From assembly GCA_964525785.1 (NCBI GenBank), contig CAZGIX010000003.1, positions 1-64,000 of the forward strand: DNA of 64,000 nucleotides, given 5' to 3'. Shown piece after piece: positions 17,593-26,485 of this stretch. The notes under the pieces are model-generated. The model did not search any database. It worked only from the letters and a program-made list of their open reading frames with translations, and was not told the origin of the DNA. The position numbers and the translations under genes are program-made. Within the stretch, counting starts at the first letter, position 1, and every line of letters begins with the position of its first letter. Source of the stretch: JAQBDA01 sp964525785. GTDB taxonomy: Bacteria; Chloroflexota; Anaerolineae; Anaerolineales; UBA4823.

Positions 17593-19266
17593 ATGGCAGA
17601 AATGATCTTACCCGGAACTTATATTGAAGTGCGTCCAGAAGGGCTGATTGTCCCCGGTCGGGTGACGGTGGGCAACATCGGCATCGTCGGCACAGCCAGC
17701 AAAGGGCCGGTTGGCGATCCAACCGTCCTGAGCAGCTACCTGGAGGCACGCGCCAGGTTCGGCGATTACGACGCCTGGGTAGACGGAGCCAGCAGTGAGC
17801 TCACCCTGGTACGTGCCTTGCAGCTGGCTTTCAGCCACGGCGCGACGACCGTGATCGCAGTTCGCGTGGCAGGCGACAGCGCTGAAGCGGCTGACTACAT
17901 GCTCGGCAGCGCCAGCGGCGACTGCGTGCGGCTCATCGCCAAGACCGAGGGGACCTGGGGCAACAACCTGATGGTGCAGGTAAGCGCCGCGGATGAGCCC
18001 GCTTTTATTGAAGGTGAAGAGCATACCGGAGCAGACCCGATCAGTCTGGCATCCACTCCGGTGCTGAAGAGCGCCCGCAACCGGGTGCGCCTGTTCACTG
18101 CCGGCGATGGGCTGACCCGCTCGCTGCAGATCATCTACGATGACGATGCATCCGCGCCTACCGCCAGCCAGGTGAAGATCAGCCGCAACGACGGCGCGCT
18201 GACCTTCGCCGCGCCACTCGACCCGGCAGATATTGTCACCGCCTCCTATATGGTCGACTCTGCCAGCGCCGTCAAGGTGACCATCAAGCTGGACCGTAAT
18301 GAAGAAGTCTATACCGTGGTCAACGGCGACGACCTGGCTGCCGATATCAACCGCTCACCAGGTGGCTCCGTCTGGGTGACCGCTGAGGTACAGGCAAACT
18401 CATCTGAACTGCCCAACCTGCTGACCGACTTTGGCGCCTTCGGCACCGGCGCCAATACCCACGGGGACGACGGTGCTGACGCCGATGAGGGCAAGTACAA
18501 AGAAGGTCTTGAGCTCCTGCTCAATGAGGATGCCCATATCATCCTGGCGGCCGGGCAGTCCGAGAGCTTTGGGGCAGAGCTGAACGCCCACTGCCAGAGC
18601 GCTTCCACCGATGCGATCAAGCGTGACCGCATTGCTGTGGTCGGCTCCACGCTGGGCGCCAGCCTGGACGATATCCGCGGTCATAACTTCGACAGCGACC
18701 GGCTCGTTTACATCGCCCCAGGCATCCAGACTTTCGATGACGCCGGCGGGGTTCAGGTGACCCTGCCGGGAGCTTACGCCGCGGCAGCAGTGGCAGGCTT
18801 GCTGGCAAGCTACTCGCCCCAAATCAGCCTGACCAACAAACCCATCTCGGTAGATGGGCTTGAGTTCAAGTTCACCAGCCCCGAGCTGACCCAATTGGTG
18901 CAGAGCCGGGTATTAGCCCTGGAAGTACGCCAGGGACACCGCGTCGTCAAGGGCATCACCACCTCTACCAATACCGCCTGGCACCAGATCACCACCCGGC
19001 GCATCGTGGATTACGCCAAATTTGGCGTGCGCTCAGCAGCCAATCCTTACATCGGCCTGCTCAACAACGAGCGGGTGCGCGGCGCGCTGCAATCCACCAT
19101 TGCCAGTTTCTTAAACGAGATGGTAGCAGACGAGATGCTGGTGAGCTATGACCTGAGCGTTACCTCCACCCGCGAGGAGGAGCGCCAGGGAATTGTCAAC
19201 GTGACCATGGTGCTGCGCCCGGTGTTCAGCATCGACTTCATCAAAGTGACGATGTTCCTGGAGTAG
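17593..19266 (+). CDS. Contractile tail sheath protein
   Basis: This 557-residue sheath protein polymerises around the tube and contracts to drive it through a target envelope. The start was set at ATG 17593 (MAEMILPGTYIEVRPEG), preceded by AAAAGGAG; an upstream in-frame extension would translate the palindromic element. Sheath hallmarks are the N-terminal PGTYIEVRPEG strand used for mesh linking, VGTASKGPVGDP, and the C-terminal domain (LTQLVQSRVLALEVRQGHRV ... TTRRIVDYAKFGVR ... NERVRGALQSTIASFLNEMV) followed by the terminal strand VTMVLRPVFSIDFIKVTMFLE. Its insertion domain contains TEGTWGNNLMVQVSA, echoed at the end of the gpI fusion. Only one sheath gene is present, whereas Photorhabdus-type systems have several. 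Confidence 0.95.
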   Translation: MAEMILPGTYIEVRPEGLIVPGRVTVGNIGIVGTASKGPVGDPTVLSSYLEARARFGDYDAWVDGASSELTLVRALQLAFSHGATTVIAVRVAGDSAEAADYMLGSASGDCVRLIAKTEGTWGNNLMVQVSAADEPAFIEGEEHTGADPISLASTPVLKSARNRVRLFTAGDGLTRSLQIIYDDDASAPTASQVKISRNDGALTFAAPLDPADIVTASYMVDSASAVKVTIKLDRNEEVYTVVNGDDLAADINRSPGGSVWVTAEVQANSSELPNLLTDFGAFGTGANTHGDDGADADEGKYKEGLELLLNEDAHIILAAGQSESFGAELNAHCQSASTDAIKRDRIAVVGSTLGASLDDIRGHNFDSDRLVYIAPGIQTFDDAGGVQVTLPGAYAAAAVAGLLASYSPQISLTNKPISVDGLEFKFTSPELTQLVQSRVLALEVRQGHRVVKGITTSTNTAWHQITTRRIVDYAKFGVRSAANPYIGLLNNERVRGALQSTIASFLNEMVADEMLVSYDLSVTSTREEERQGIVNVTMVLRPVFSIDFIKVTMFLE

Positions 19267-19276
19267 GAGGTAAAGA

Positions 19277-19819
19277 ATGGCACTCTCTCATATCTATACT
19301 GGCGCACATGGCACGATCAGCCTGGCGGTGGAAGGCACACCCTCCCAGCAAGCGGATTTCAACGCCATTACAGGCGCTTATGGCGATACGATCTTCAATC
19401 CGGTAGGCACGGTTGTCGATGTGGAGTTCTGCGTGCAGACCGAGCTGCAAGAATTTTTTAACTTGGGTAGCCGGGATCCTGCCGTCCTCATGCCCGGCAA
19501 CGTTCACTTAAGCGGTAAGATCGGACGCACCTATATCAATGGCACACTGCTGCTCCTGCTGCTGGGACGCGGCGCCAAAGACGCCCTGACCACCATCCAA
19601 CCGCGTTTTGCTTTGAACCTGCAGCTGAGCGATCCTACCGATCCTACTGAAAAATTAAAGGTCGTCCTGACGGGTGTGAAGTTCGAGAACTGGGCGGTGC
19701 GTGTCCCACAGGATACCTTCGTGATGGAAAATGTCACTTTCAAGGCCATCGGCATCACCGTCACGGACACTGACGAAAGCACCGAGATCAACGTGGCTTT
19801 CCCAGAGCTCGGCACCTGA
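19277..19819 (+). CDS. Tail tube protein
   Basis: This 180-residue protein follows sheath by 10 bp with AGGAGGTAAAGA before its ATG. Length, position and beta-rich composition are those of phage/CIS inner-tube proteins, which stack as hexameric rings. Visible features are an N-terminal strand HIYTGAHGTISLAVEG, a charged loop, and C-terminal FENWAVRVPQDTFVMENVTF then KAIGITVTD. The C-terminal half (LVxxVKFxxxxxxVxxDxFVxxNVTF) matches the T4 gp19-like tube pattern. Two hairpins downstream may reduce read-through, giving high sheath/tube expression relative to later genes. Confidence 0.85.
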   Translation: MALSHIYTGAHGTISLAVEGTPSQQADFNAITGAYGDTIFNPVGTVVDVEFCVQTELQEFFNLGSRDPAVLMPGNVHLSGKIGRTYINGTLLLLLLGRGAKDALTTIQPRFALNLQLSDPTDPTEKLKVVLTGVKFENWAVRVPQDTFVMENVTFKAIGITVTDTDESTEINVAFPELGT

Positions 19820-19843
19820 TGGCATAACACTCGGATAGCAGGC

Positions 19844-19887
19844 GCTCCATACCCGAAGGGTTTCCAACACGCTTCGGGTATTGGAGC
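19844..19887 (+). terminator. Imperfect stem-loop after the tube gene
   Basis: A 15-bp stem (19844-19858 with 19872-19887, one bulged base) begins 25 bp after the tube stop codon. No T-run follows. It could be a partial terminator or an RNA-stabilising hairpin that sets tube/sheath excess over downstream genes. Confidence 0.5.
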
Positions 19888-19902
19888 TGCATACAAGGGA
19901 AA

Positions 19903-19943
19903 TTGGTTTGTTTGGGCGGGCTTCGCTCGCCCAAACAAACCAA
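19903..19943. repeat. Palindrome with TTC triloop (hairpin 3)
   Basis: A 19-bp stem (19903-19921 with 19925-19943; one G/T pair) is closed by TTC. It follows directly after the previous stem-loop and precedes the chaperone gene. It belongs to the same triloop family as hairpins at 10853, 17471 and 46771, here in the opposite orientation (TTC instead of GAA). Confidence 0.75.
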
Positions 19944-19991
19944 CCCCCCATCCATTGCGTAAGTCGGATATTTATCAAGCGAGGGAAATCT

Positions 19992-20462
19992 ATGACCCTG
20001 ACTGCTGAAGACCTGCTGGCTGGCAGCAGCCTGACACACGAGGTGGAGATCCCAGCGGATTATCTGGGCGGGGATGGAAAAGTGCCCGGCGATGGGCGAG
20101 TCCGGCTGCGCCCACTCACCGTGCGCGACCTGCAGCGCATAGGTAAAGCCGCTCAGGATGATGAATCTGTTTCGGCGGCTCTGATGATCCAGCAAGCTTT
20201 GGTAGAGCCCAGTCTGCGCCTGGACCAGGTTTCTCAGCTCCCGGCTGGGCTGGCACGCCTGCTCGTAGAACAGATCAACAGCATCAGCGGGGTAAATACG
20301 CCGCGCGATGAGCTGGAAGAGCTTGTGCAGGCCCCGCTGGCGAAAGCCTGCTTCATTCTGGCGCGTGAGTTTGGCTGGACGCCCGAAGAGGTGAGCGGGA
20401 TGACCATCGGCCAAATCCTTCTTTATCTCGAGATGGCGCATGGGGAGGCTGCCGCCGGATGA
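19992..20462 (+). CDS. Tail assembly chaperone-like protein
   Basis: This is a 156-residue protein. The start at ATG 19992 was chosen because the upstream in-frame extension runs through the palindromic repeat. An N-terminal beta part contains EVEIPADYLGGD and VRLRPLTVRDLQRIGKAAQD, the pattern of phage tail assembly chaperones (a strand module, then a helical module). The rest is helical, with LLVEQINSISGV, LAKACFILAREFGWTPEEV and GMTIGQILLYLEMA. In phages such proteins coat the tape-measure protein during tail assembly, and this one stands in that slot between tube and the next gene. No slippery frameshift site extending it was noticed. Confidence 0.7.
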   Translation: MTLTAEDLLAGSSLTHEVEIPADYLGGDGKVPGDGRVRLRPLTVRDLQRIGKAAQDDESVSAALMIQQALVEPSLRLDQVSQLPAGLARLLVEQINSISGVNTPRDELEELVQAPLAKACFILAREFGWTPEEVSGMTIGQILLYLEMAHGEAAAG

Positions 20463-21751
20463 TGTCTGAACCCGAAAAGCAAGCTGCCACCTCCCGGCCC
20501 AGGCCGGGGAGTGGCTGTGCGCGCCTGGTGCGCCGCCTGCGGCAGCCGGCCATCCCATGTTTACCGGTCGTTCGCCCGCAGCAGGTGCTGGCAGGAGGGC
20601 GCACACCCACCTGCCTGCAGAGGGCACTGAGCATGCCTGCGCGCCTCCCGTACAGTCTGTCGCGCTTGTGCGGCTGGACGGAAAAAGCACCCTACCGGCC
20701 GCGCCTGGTGGCAGGCCCGCTGCTGGGTACCTGTCTCGATGATCTGGTGCGTTTCGAACGCGTTGCGGGAAAAGAAGATGCCAGGCCAGGGACTCAAAGA
20801 GCACCCCTGCCGCCAGCACCGGAGAGCCTGCGCCCGGCCTCCTTAACAAGCGCCGAGAAAGCCACCTCCGCCCACCGGCTGGAACGCCCGCAGGCGTGGG
20901 CAGCCCAGGCGGCCTCGTTGCTGCGGCTTGCTGACAGCCCATCGAGGGATTTGCCATTTGCCCAACCCGCCCAGGCGCCCCTGGAGCTGCTTACAAGGAG
21001 CGCCGGGGGCATGCACACCCTTGCCGCTTTGGCTAAGGGAGCAGGGGCTTCCAGGCTTTCAGGGCATGCCGTCGTTCCGACCCGCGCTGCCGCACGCCTG
21101 GGGGTCGCACAACCGGCCTACCTGCTATCCGAATGGGTAAACCGTCTCAGCCGACGCCTCATCCAGCAGCTTGAAACCGGCGATGCAACCAGCAGATTAT
21201 CTCCTCAGGACTGGATTGAGCGTTCAATGGCACTGCCGGTTGCTGGCCCTCAAGCATCTCGGGATCTTCTTATTCGGCTGGTGGACATCTCTGTGCCAGG
21301 GGCGGGAGACTCCACAAGACCCTCTCGCACAGGGGAGAAAGCACCCCCCGCGCTGCTGCGCAGCCCGGGGGAGAGATCCCCATCCGGCCTGCCCGCCTGG
21401 GAGGCTCCTTTCTCCAGGGCACCACGCCAAGCTGCCCCGGCTCCTACCACACTTATCCCGCCTGGCGCGCAGCAAGGTTTCTATCCCCAGGCTGGCGTCC
21501 TGCCGCTGCCGGGTGCCGGGCAGCCAAACTACCGGCCTCCCTTTGCACCGCCTTTAGCCGCCAGCACACCGCCGACCTTGATGACGCCGCAGGATGTTTA
21601 CGATGCTCCCACACCATACGCTGCGGCAGCCCTGCGCCAGGAAGCAAAAAAGGATGAAGAACTCCTGGTTCAGGAAGACCTGGATATGCTCGCCGGAAAG
21701 ATCAAGCGCATCCTCGACGAGGAAGCCCGGCGTTTTGGGATCCCGACATGA
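20459..21751 (+). CDS. Pro/Ala/Arg-rich protein with C-terminal CIS motif, in the tape-measure slot
   Basis: This 430-residue protein overlaps the chaperone gene by 4 bp (ATGATG start). Composition is extreme: rich in P, A, R, L and S, few predicted regular elements, and it looks disordered for about 390 residues. The last 40 residues form a distinct charged amphipathic helix, EELLVQEDLDMLAGKIKRIL then DEEARRFGI. Short helices of this DLxxLAxKIxRxLxEExRR type end several proteins of extracellular contractile injection systems (recall, moderate). Its place between chaperone and gpU-like genes is where a tape measure is expected, but it lacks the long coiled coil of such proteins. Codon use looks coding, but composition differs strongly from its neighbours. 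No known fold was recognised. Confidence 0.7.
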   Translation: MMSEPEKQAATSRPRPGSGCARLVRRLRQPAIPCLPVVRPQQVLAGGRTPTCLQRALSMPARLPYSLSRLCGWTEKAPYRPRLVAGPLLGTCLDDLVRFERVAGKEDARPGTQRAPLPPAPESLRPASLTSAEKATSAHRLERPQAWAAQAASLLRLADSPSRDLPFAQPAQAPLELLTRSAGGMHTLAALAKGAGASRLSGHAVVPTRAAARLGVAQPAYLLSEWVNRLSRRLIQQLETGDATSRLSPQDWIERSMALPVAGPQASRDLLIRLVDISVPGAGDSTRPSRTGEKAPPALLRSPGERSPSGLPAWEAPFSRAPRQAAPAPTTLIPPGAQQGFYPQAGVLPLPGAGQPNYRPPFAPPLAASTPPTLMTPQDVYDAPTPYAAAALRQEAKKDEELLVQEDLDMLAGKIKRILDEEARRFGIPT

Positions 21752-21781
21752 GTATCTATGCTGTTATGAGCCTGAGCCGCT

Positions 21782-22330
21782 ATGAAACCGATGCTTGATG
21801 ATTTAGAGCTTCCGCTGGTCCAGGAGATCGCTACGCACGACCGCCGGTCTCTGGCCGAGCATAAGCCGCCCGGGATGGAGGGCAGCCTGCTTCAGAACCT
21901 TGGGCGCAGACCTGAGCGCCTGGTGCTGTGGGGCATCGCTGCCGGTGACGAGGCCCAGGATACCATCGAAAAGCTGGATGAGAAGTTCAAGAACGGCGGG
22001 CCTTTCGCCTTCACCGCCGACATCTCCGCCGACTCGGAGATCGAGCAGGTGGTGATCGATGATTTTCAGGTGCAGGAGATCGCAGGCAAGCCGCAGCGCT
22101 TTGCATTCACCCTGGCGCTGCGCGAGTTTATCGAGCCAGTGGAGCCTGAAGATTTTTCTGCCCTGGGTGCTGACATTCTGGATGAAGCCGGCGAGCTGAT
22201 GGACGACCTGCTGGGCGGCTTGGATATCGGCATCGACTTCGCGAGCGGGCTGGAGCGCTTTGCCAGCTCTATGAGCGACCTGTTAGGTCGCCTGCAGGAA
22301 TTTAAGAATACGATCGAGAACTCAAGGTAA
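21782..22330 (+). CDS. gpU/DNA-circularisation-like baseplate protein
   Basis: This is a 182-residue protein. Residues about 30-120 have the pattern LLQNLGRRPERLVLWGIAAG ... LDEKFKNGGPFAFTADI ... VVIDDFQVQEIAG ... RFAFTLALREF, which resembles phage P2 gpU/Mu gpN-type proteins (compare FSLSLREY at the end of gpU). These sit at tube ends or the baseplate collar. The C-terminal 55 residues are acidic and helical. The same domain occurs again at the N-terminus of the 1228-residue protein two genes downstream, sharing ELxLVQxxxxxD/E ... LGRR ... IAGKPxRFxFxLxLREF, so the two are paralogues. Confidence 0.72.
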   Translation: MKPMLDDLELPLVQEIATHDRRSLAEHKPPGMEGSLLQNLGRRPERLVLWGIAAGDEAQDTIEKLDEKFKNGGPFAFTADISADSEIEQVVIDDFQVQEIAGKPQRFAFTLALREFIEPVEPEDFSALGADILDEAGELMDDLLGGLDIGIDFASGLERFASSMSDLLGRLQEFKNTIENSR

Positions 22331-22342
22331 TGGAGGTATCCA

Positions 22343-22768
22343 ATGGCAACTACCCCAGGTAGCCTGTTCGAGGATCTAAAAAATGCGTTGAAGGATTTCA
22401 AAGAATTCCTCGACCAGAATGTCAACACCATCAAGCCTGCTATCGCAGCCCTTAAATCGCTGGTCCCGCAGATAACGGAACTGCTGGATAAGCTGGTCGA
22501 GCTGATGGGAAAGCTCAAAGACGAAATCAACGGACTGAACGTCAGCGCCATCCCGGGGCTGGCAGAGGCTTCCGAATTCACTGATAAGATGAAGGGTTTT
22601 CTGAACGCCATGAAGACGCTGCTTCCCGACGAAGCCGGGGAGATCGACAGCGTGCTGGAGGTAGCGAACCTGGTCACTGGACTGCCCTCCCTTGACGATG
22701 TCAAGGCCGAGATCCTGGGCCTGATCGACGCCATCATCGGGCACCTCAATACCTTGAAGAGCGCCTAG
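22343..22768 (+). CDS. All-helical protein of the injection-system locus
   Basis: This 141-residue protein is preceded by TGGAGG and starts 12 bp after the gpU-like gene. It is almost wholly alpha-helical with heptad-like spacing of L, I and V (ALKDFKEFLDQNVNTIKPAI, ITELLDKLVELMGKLKDEI, FLNAMKTLLPDEAGEIDSVL). No family was recognised. Being helical and lying between two gpU-like genes, it could be a linker or a very short tape measure. At 1.5 angstrom per residue it would span only about 21 nm, shorter than known contractile particles. Function unknown. Confidence 0.65.
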   Translation: MATTPGSLFEDLKNALKDFKEFLDQNVNTIKPAIAALKSLVPQITELLDKLVELMGKLKDEINGLNVSAIPGLAEASEFTDKMKGFLNAMKTLLPDEAGEIDSVLEVANLVTGLPSLDDVKAEILGLIDAIIGHLNTLKSA

Positions 22769-22795
22769 AAAAATGTGTGAGACGCGCGGGGAGCC

Positions 22796-25700
22796 ATGCC
22801 GGTAAAACCTATGTTGGGCGATCTGGAGCTGCAGTTGGTTCAGCAGCTTGAAGCAGCCGAGCACCAGGTGCGTGCCCAGCATGCCGTTCCGGCGCTGGAG
22901 GGCGATTTCCTCCAGGCGTTGGGACGCCGCGCCACCAGCTTCACCCTGGCGGGCGTGCTGTCTAATGAGGATGGCACCGTGGGTGAGGAGCTGAAAAAGC
23001 TGCGAGAGAAGTTCCGCCAGGCAGAGCCCGTCGAGTTCGTCGCCGACATCTTCACCGCTGTGCGCGTCGATACAGTGCTGATCGAAGAGATGAGCGTGCG
23101 CGAGCTGGCGGGCAAGCCAGAGCGCTTCGAGTATGCCTTCACCCTGCGCGAGTACATCCCTGCCCCTGCACCCGAAATAGAACCTCCGCCTCCACCGCCG
23201 CCGGCGCCTACTACCAGCCTGATCGTGACCGTTATTGTGGATGGCCAGCCCGGCTACGATTTCAGCCAGGTGGAAGTGAAAGTGGAAGGCACGCAGGAGG
23301 ATGGGAACAGGCTGGACCGGGCACTGACCAACCGCAACGGAAACGTCTGGGAGGAAGCCACCTTCCCGCCCGGCAGCTACCGCGTGATCGCTGTCGGCCC
23401 TGACCCGGTGGAAACTGGTGCGGTGATGGCAAACGAAGCCCAGGCCGAAATCTTGGAGGGTGAACGCGAAGAGGTCACTATCACGCTGACGCCGGGGCAG
23501 CGGCGCAATGTGGCAGTCGCCTTGGTAGTGCATTACTGGTTCGACAAGGCTTTTATCGAGCCGTGCCTGCGCCCGGTGCTGCGCGAGGTAGCGCAGCGCG
23601 CGGCTGGTGGACGCGAGAAGCTGCTCATTGTGGGCCACACAGACCTGACCGGCTCCGCCCAATACAACCAGGCACTCTCGGAACGGCGCGCCCGCGGCGT
23701 ACACGCTTACTTGACATTTAAGAATGATCCGGATGCCGCCGTAGCTGAATGGAACGAGCTGCGTAAAACCCGCACTGTGGGCGTGACCAACACGCTCAAC
23801 GATACCTGGGGCGTGCGCGAGTACCAGTATATGCTCCAGGATCTGGGCTTCTACACCGGGAATATCAACGAGAGGCATGATGACGCCACAGATGAAGCCG
23901 TGCGCGCTTTCCAGCGCTCCAAAGGGCTGGACGACGACGGTATCATGGGCGACCAGACCTGGCCTCTGCTGATACGCGACTATCTGGCGCAGGACTCTCT
24001 TTCATTGGACGACAGCGTGTTCTTCCCGAATGCCCGCGACGGCTGTGATGGCGGGCTGGTGCGCTGGATCGGCTGCGGCGAGCTGGACCCGGTGGAGAAC
24101 ACCCAGGACGCCTGGCGCCCCAACCGGCGGACCGAAATGCTGTTCGTCATTGCCTCGGAGATCCCTTGCGATCTTCCCCGCCCGGTCACCTGGGACATTC
24201 GCCCGGATGGCACCGATGCGCCGGAGTGGTGCCTGGGCCCGGGTGACATCAACAAGCCCTGCTGCTTCCTCTCCCGCAGCGCCCAGGCCTCCGACAAATG
24301 GCTGGTTCAGCCCGCCCACCCGGAGACTGTACAGGTGAGCGGTCAGATCACATTCGACGATGGCATCACGCCCTATGCCAACAAGCACTACGCGCTGATC
24401 GCCGCGGACGGCAAATTCCTGCACAAGAAAGTGCAGAATGGGCAGGAAGTAGAAGATAAGGGCGAAGTACCCTCCGGCGCGGATCGCGGGCGGCCTATTT
24501 TTATGCTCACCGACGACCAGGGCAATTTCTCCCACCCGGTGAACACCCCAGTTGGTGTTTACATTTTGGAGCTGCCAGACCTTCAGCCTCCTGAGCTGGC
24601 ACGCGAAGAGGAGGATCCCCCTTCATCCGCGCGCGGCAACGTGGTGTGCCTGGAGATCGACCCGCCCGCCACGCCAGGTGGCACGATCCCCGCCCAGCAC
24701 GTGATCGTCCAGCCCGGACCGGTGCCGCCTGCCCCCGTCAACCCAGCCATTACCCTGGGGGTTCCGTTTGTGGCGGTGAAAAAGCCGCATACCAACCCGC
24801 CGCGCGTGCAGGTCACTTTGAGAAGCGACTCGGCCTTCAACGGCACCGGCACGCTCGACCGCTCGGGCAACACCGCCGCCGTGCGCCTGTTCGACGCTGC
24901 CACCGGCGGAAACGAGATCACCTTCAACGGAACAGATAATGTCTTTCCCGGGAGAGGTCTGGCAGCCGGATTGCAGCTGTTTGCGGAAGCCGGCCCGGCG
25001 CCCAGTGGCGCGGTGGGCGATTACACGCTCACGCTGACCTTAAATCCGGCCGCGGCTGCCACACCGGTGGGTCCACCAGCTACCGCCTCCCTGACCGCCG
25101 TGCTCTTCACCCTGGATATTGGCTTGAGCCGTCCGGCCCCAGGGGTAGACCCGCCCCTCATGTCTGAAGCGGACAAGATCAACGTTGGGCGCCATACACA
25201 GCTGGGCGACCCGGCGTTTTCGCATGAACGCACCATGATTATCGTCCGCCAGCCCACACCGGCTGTCCCATCCACCCTGGAGCTGGTTCCTCAGAACGGG
25301 CGCGTGCAGCTGTTTACTCAGGAGACGCCCGCTGGAGGGCAGGCAGCGCTGGGCACCCCGCAAGTCATCGGTGGTGCAGGCGCAGTGCCTGCGGAGACGC
25401 GCTTATTTGCAGAGGGCGCCTCAGTCAGCACGGCGGTGCGGGATACCGGCTTTATCCTGCGCGTGCGGGAGCTGGGGGCGGAAGTGGACCGGGTGGCAAT
25501 CACGGTTTGCTCCGCAGCGCTTACCAACAATACTGCCCCATTTAATACCCCGGTCGCCAGAGTCCAGATTGAGGGCATCCTGAACCGGGAATTAAATCCC
25601 AACGCGGGCACCTTTGCCCTGGCAGATTTGTTCGGCACTCAAGCCAATTCATTATTCAGGGCGCGGGTAGATATTCCGGGCGTGGCGGGGAACACACTCA

Positions 25701-26482
25701 TCGCCGTACTGGTCAGCAGTCTGGCAAATGGGACGCAAATCGAGCGCCAGAATGTCACCCTGACGCGCACCACCGGCAACCGGTTCGCCTCGCTGCCGCT
25801 GCTGGCTATCCCGGATGCCATACCGCGCAACGAGATCACCTTTGCCAACCCACAAGACATCGAGGTGATCCGGACGCGGGCCGGCGGGCGCCTGCGGCTT
25901 GAATTCGACACCCTGTCAGGCGTAGCTGTCCATACGGTGCGAGTGCGTGGCCGCGTCCTACAATTGTGCTCGATCACCATCCAGGGAGCGGCGCCAAATA
26001 TCAACGGCAACCTGACCACTGCCAATCGTGTGATGGCCCAAAATGGTACGGAGTTCCGTCTCACGACCCTACCCAATGTGAATAATCCGGTGCTGCTCGA
26101 CATCCAGCGCACAACCTGCCCGCTGACCATTGGCGGGGATGCCAACCGGTCAGCAGAAGAAACCGCTCTGTTTGCCCTTGGACGCGCCGGCTGCGCTGCC
26201 AACTTCATTGTCTATTTCATCCGTTCGGACAGCATGGGTTTGAATGGATGCTCGGCTTTCCCGGCGGGGCAACCCGGGGTCACAGTGTCAGACATTGCCA
26301 GCCAATATACCTTCGGGCATGAGATCGGCCATGTCTTACACCTCCCACACGACGGGCGGGCGAACAACCTGATGACCGGCGCCGGGACAGCCGGTCTGCC
26401 TGCCAACCCTGCCAACGTCTTTTTGGAACAGGACCAGTGCACGCTGATGAACAACAGCGGATTCTTGACTTTTATCGAGTGA
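22796..26482 (+). CDS. Fusion: gpU-like domain, OmpA, peptidoglycan-binding, Ig-like domains and metzincin protease
   Basis: This is a 1228-residue mosaic. Residues 1-120 form a gpU-like baseplate domain ending FEYAFTLREY. Residues 121-140 are a poly-Pro linker. Residues 141-235 are a carboxypeptidase-regulatory/Ig-like domain. Residues 245-308 are an OmpA-type peptidoglycan-binding domain (LLIVGHTDLTGSAQYNQALS then ERRARGVHAYL). Residues 338-397 are a PG_binding_1 domain (VREYQYMLQDLGFYTGNI ... VRAFQRSKGLDDDGIMGDQT). Residues 420-455 are a NRRTEMLFV segment that normally closes OmpA modules. Residues 511-770 are Ig-like. Residues about 1110-1228 are a protease domain with HEIGHVLHLPHD (zinc ligands H1175, H1179, H1185; catalytic E1176) and a Met-turn NLMT. 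The usual metzincin Gly is His here. The N-terminus would place it on the particle; the rest suggests a cell-wall-targeted, cargo-like or anchoring module. The activity is inferred. Confidence 0.85.
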   Translation: MPVKPMLGDLELQLVQQLEAAEHQVRAQHAVPALEGDFLQALGRRATSFTLAGVLSNEDGTVGEELKKLREKFRQAEPVEFVADIFTAVRVDTVLIEEMSVRELAGKPERFEYAFTLREYIPAPAPEIEPPPPPPPAPTTSLIVTVIVDGQPGYDFSQVEVKVEGTQEDGNRLDRALTNRNGNVWEEATFPPGSYRVIAVGPDPVETGAVMANEAQAEILEGEREEVTITLTPGQRRNVAVALVVHYWFDKAFIEPCLRPVLREVAQRAAGGREKLLIVGHTDLTGSAQYNQALSERRARGVHAYLTFKNDPDAAVAEWNELRKTRTVGVTNTLNDTWGVREYQYMLQDLGFYTGNINERHDDATDEAVRAFQRSKGLDDDGIMGDQTWPLLIRDYLAQDSLSLDDSVFFPNARDGCDGGLVRWIGCGELDPVENTQDAWRPNRRTEMLFVIASEIPCDLPRPVTWDIRPDGTDAPEWCLGPGDINKPCCFLSRSAQASDKWLVQPAHPETVQVSGQITFDDGITPYANKHYALIAADGKFLHKKVQNGQEVEDKGEVPSGADRGRPIFMLTDDQGNFSHPVNTPVGVYILELPDLQPPELAREEEDPPSSARGNVVCLEIDPPATPGGTIPAQHVIVQPGPVPPAPVNPAITLGVPFVAVKKPHTNPPRVQVTLRSDSAFNGTGTLDRSGNTAAVRLFDAATGGNEITFNGTDNVFPGRGLAAGLQLFAEAGPAPSGAVGDYTLTLTLNPAAAATPVGPPATASLTAVLFTLDIGLSRPAPGVDPPLMSEADKINVGRHTQLGDPAFSHERTMIIVRQPTPAVPSTLELVPQNGRVQLFTQETPAGGQAALGTPQVIGGAGAVPAETRLFAEGASVSTAVRDTGFILRVRELGAEVDRVAITVCSAALTNNTAPFNTPVARVQIEGILNRELNPNAGTFALADLFGTQANSLFRARVDIPGVAGNTLIAVLVSSLANGTQIERQNVTLTRTTGNRFASLPLLAIPDAIPRNEITFANPQDIEVIRTRAGGRLRLEFDTLSGVAVHTVRVRGRVLQLCSITIQGAAPNINGNLTTANRVMAQNGTEFRLTTLPNVNNPVLLDIQRTTCPLTIGGDANRSAEETALFALGRAGCAANFIVYFIRSDSMGLNGCSAFPAGQPGVTVSDIASQYTFGHEIGHVLHLPHDGRANNLMTGAGTAGLPANPANVFLEQDQCTLMNNSGFLTFIE

Positions 26483-26485
26483 ATT

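Noticed and set aside
19788..20957. 389-codon open frame on the minus strand opposite the chaperone and Pro-rich genes
   Set aside because: Antisense to two genes with good starts and overlaps; composition (Arg/Pro/Gly/Cys mix, no domain) is that of a GC-rich shadow frame.
22376..23878. 500-codon open frame on the minus strand
   Set aside because: Shadow of the helical protein and the metzincin fusion. His/Gln/Leu-rich sequence with no domain and no ribosome site.
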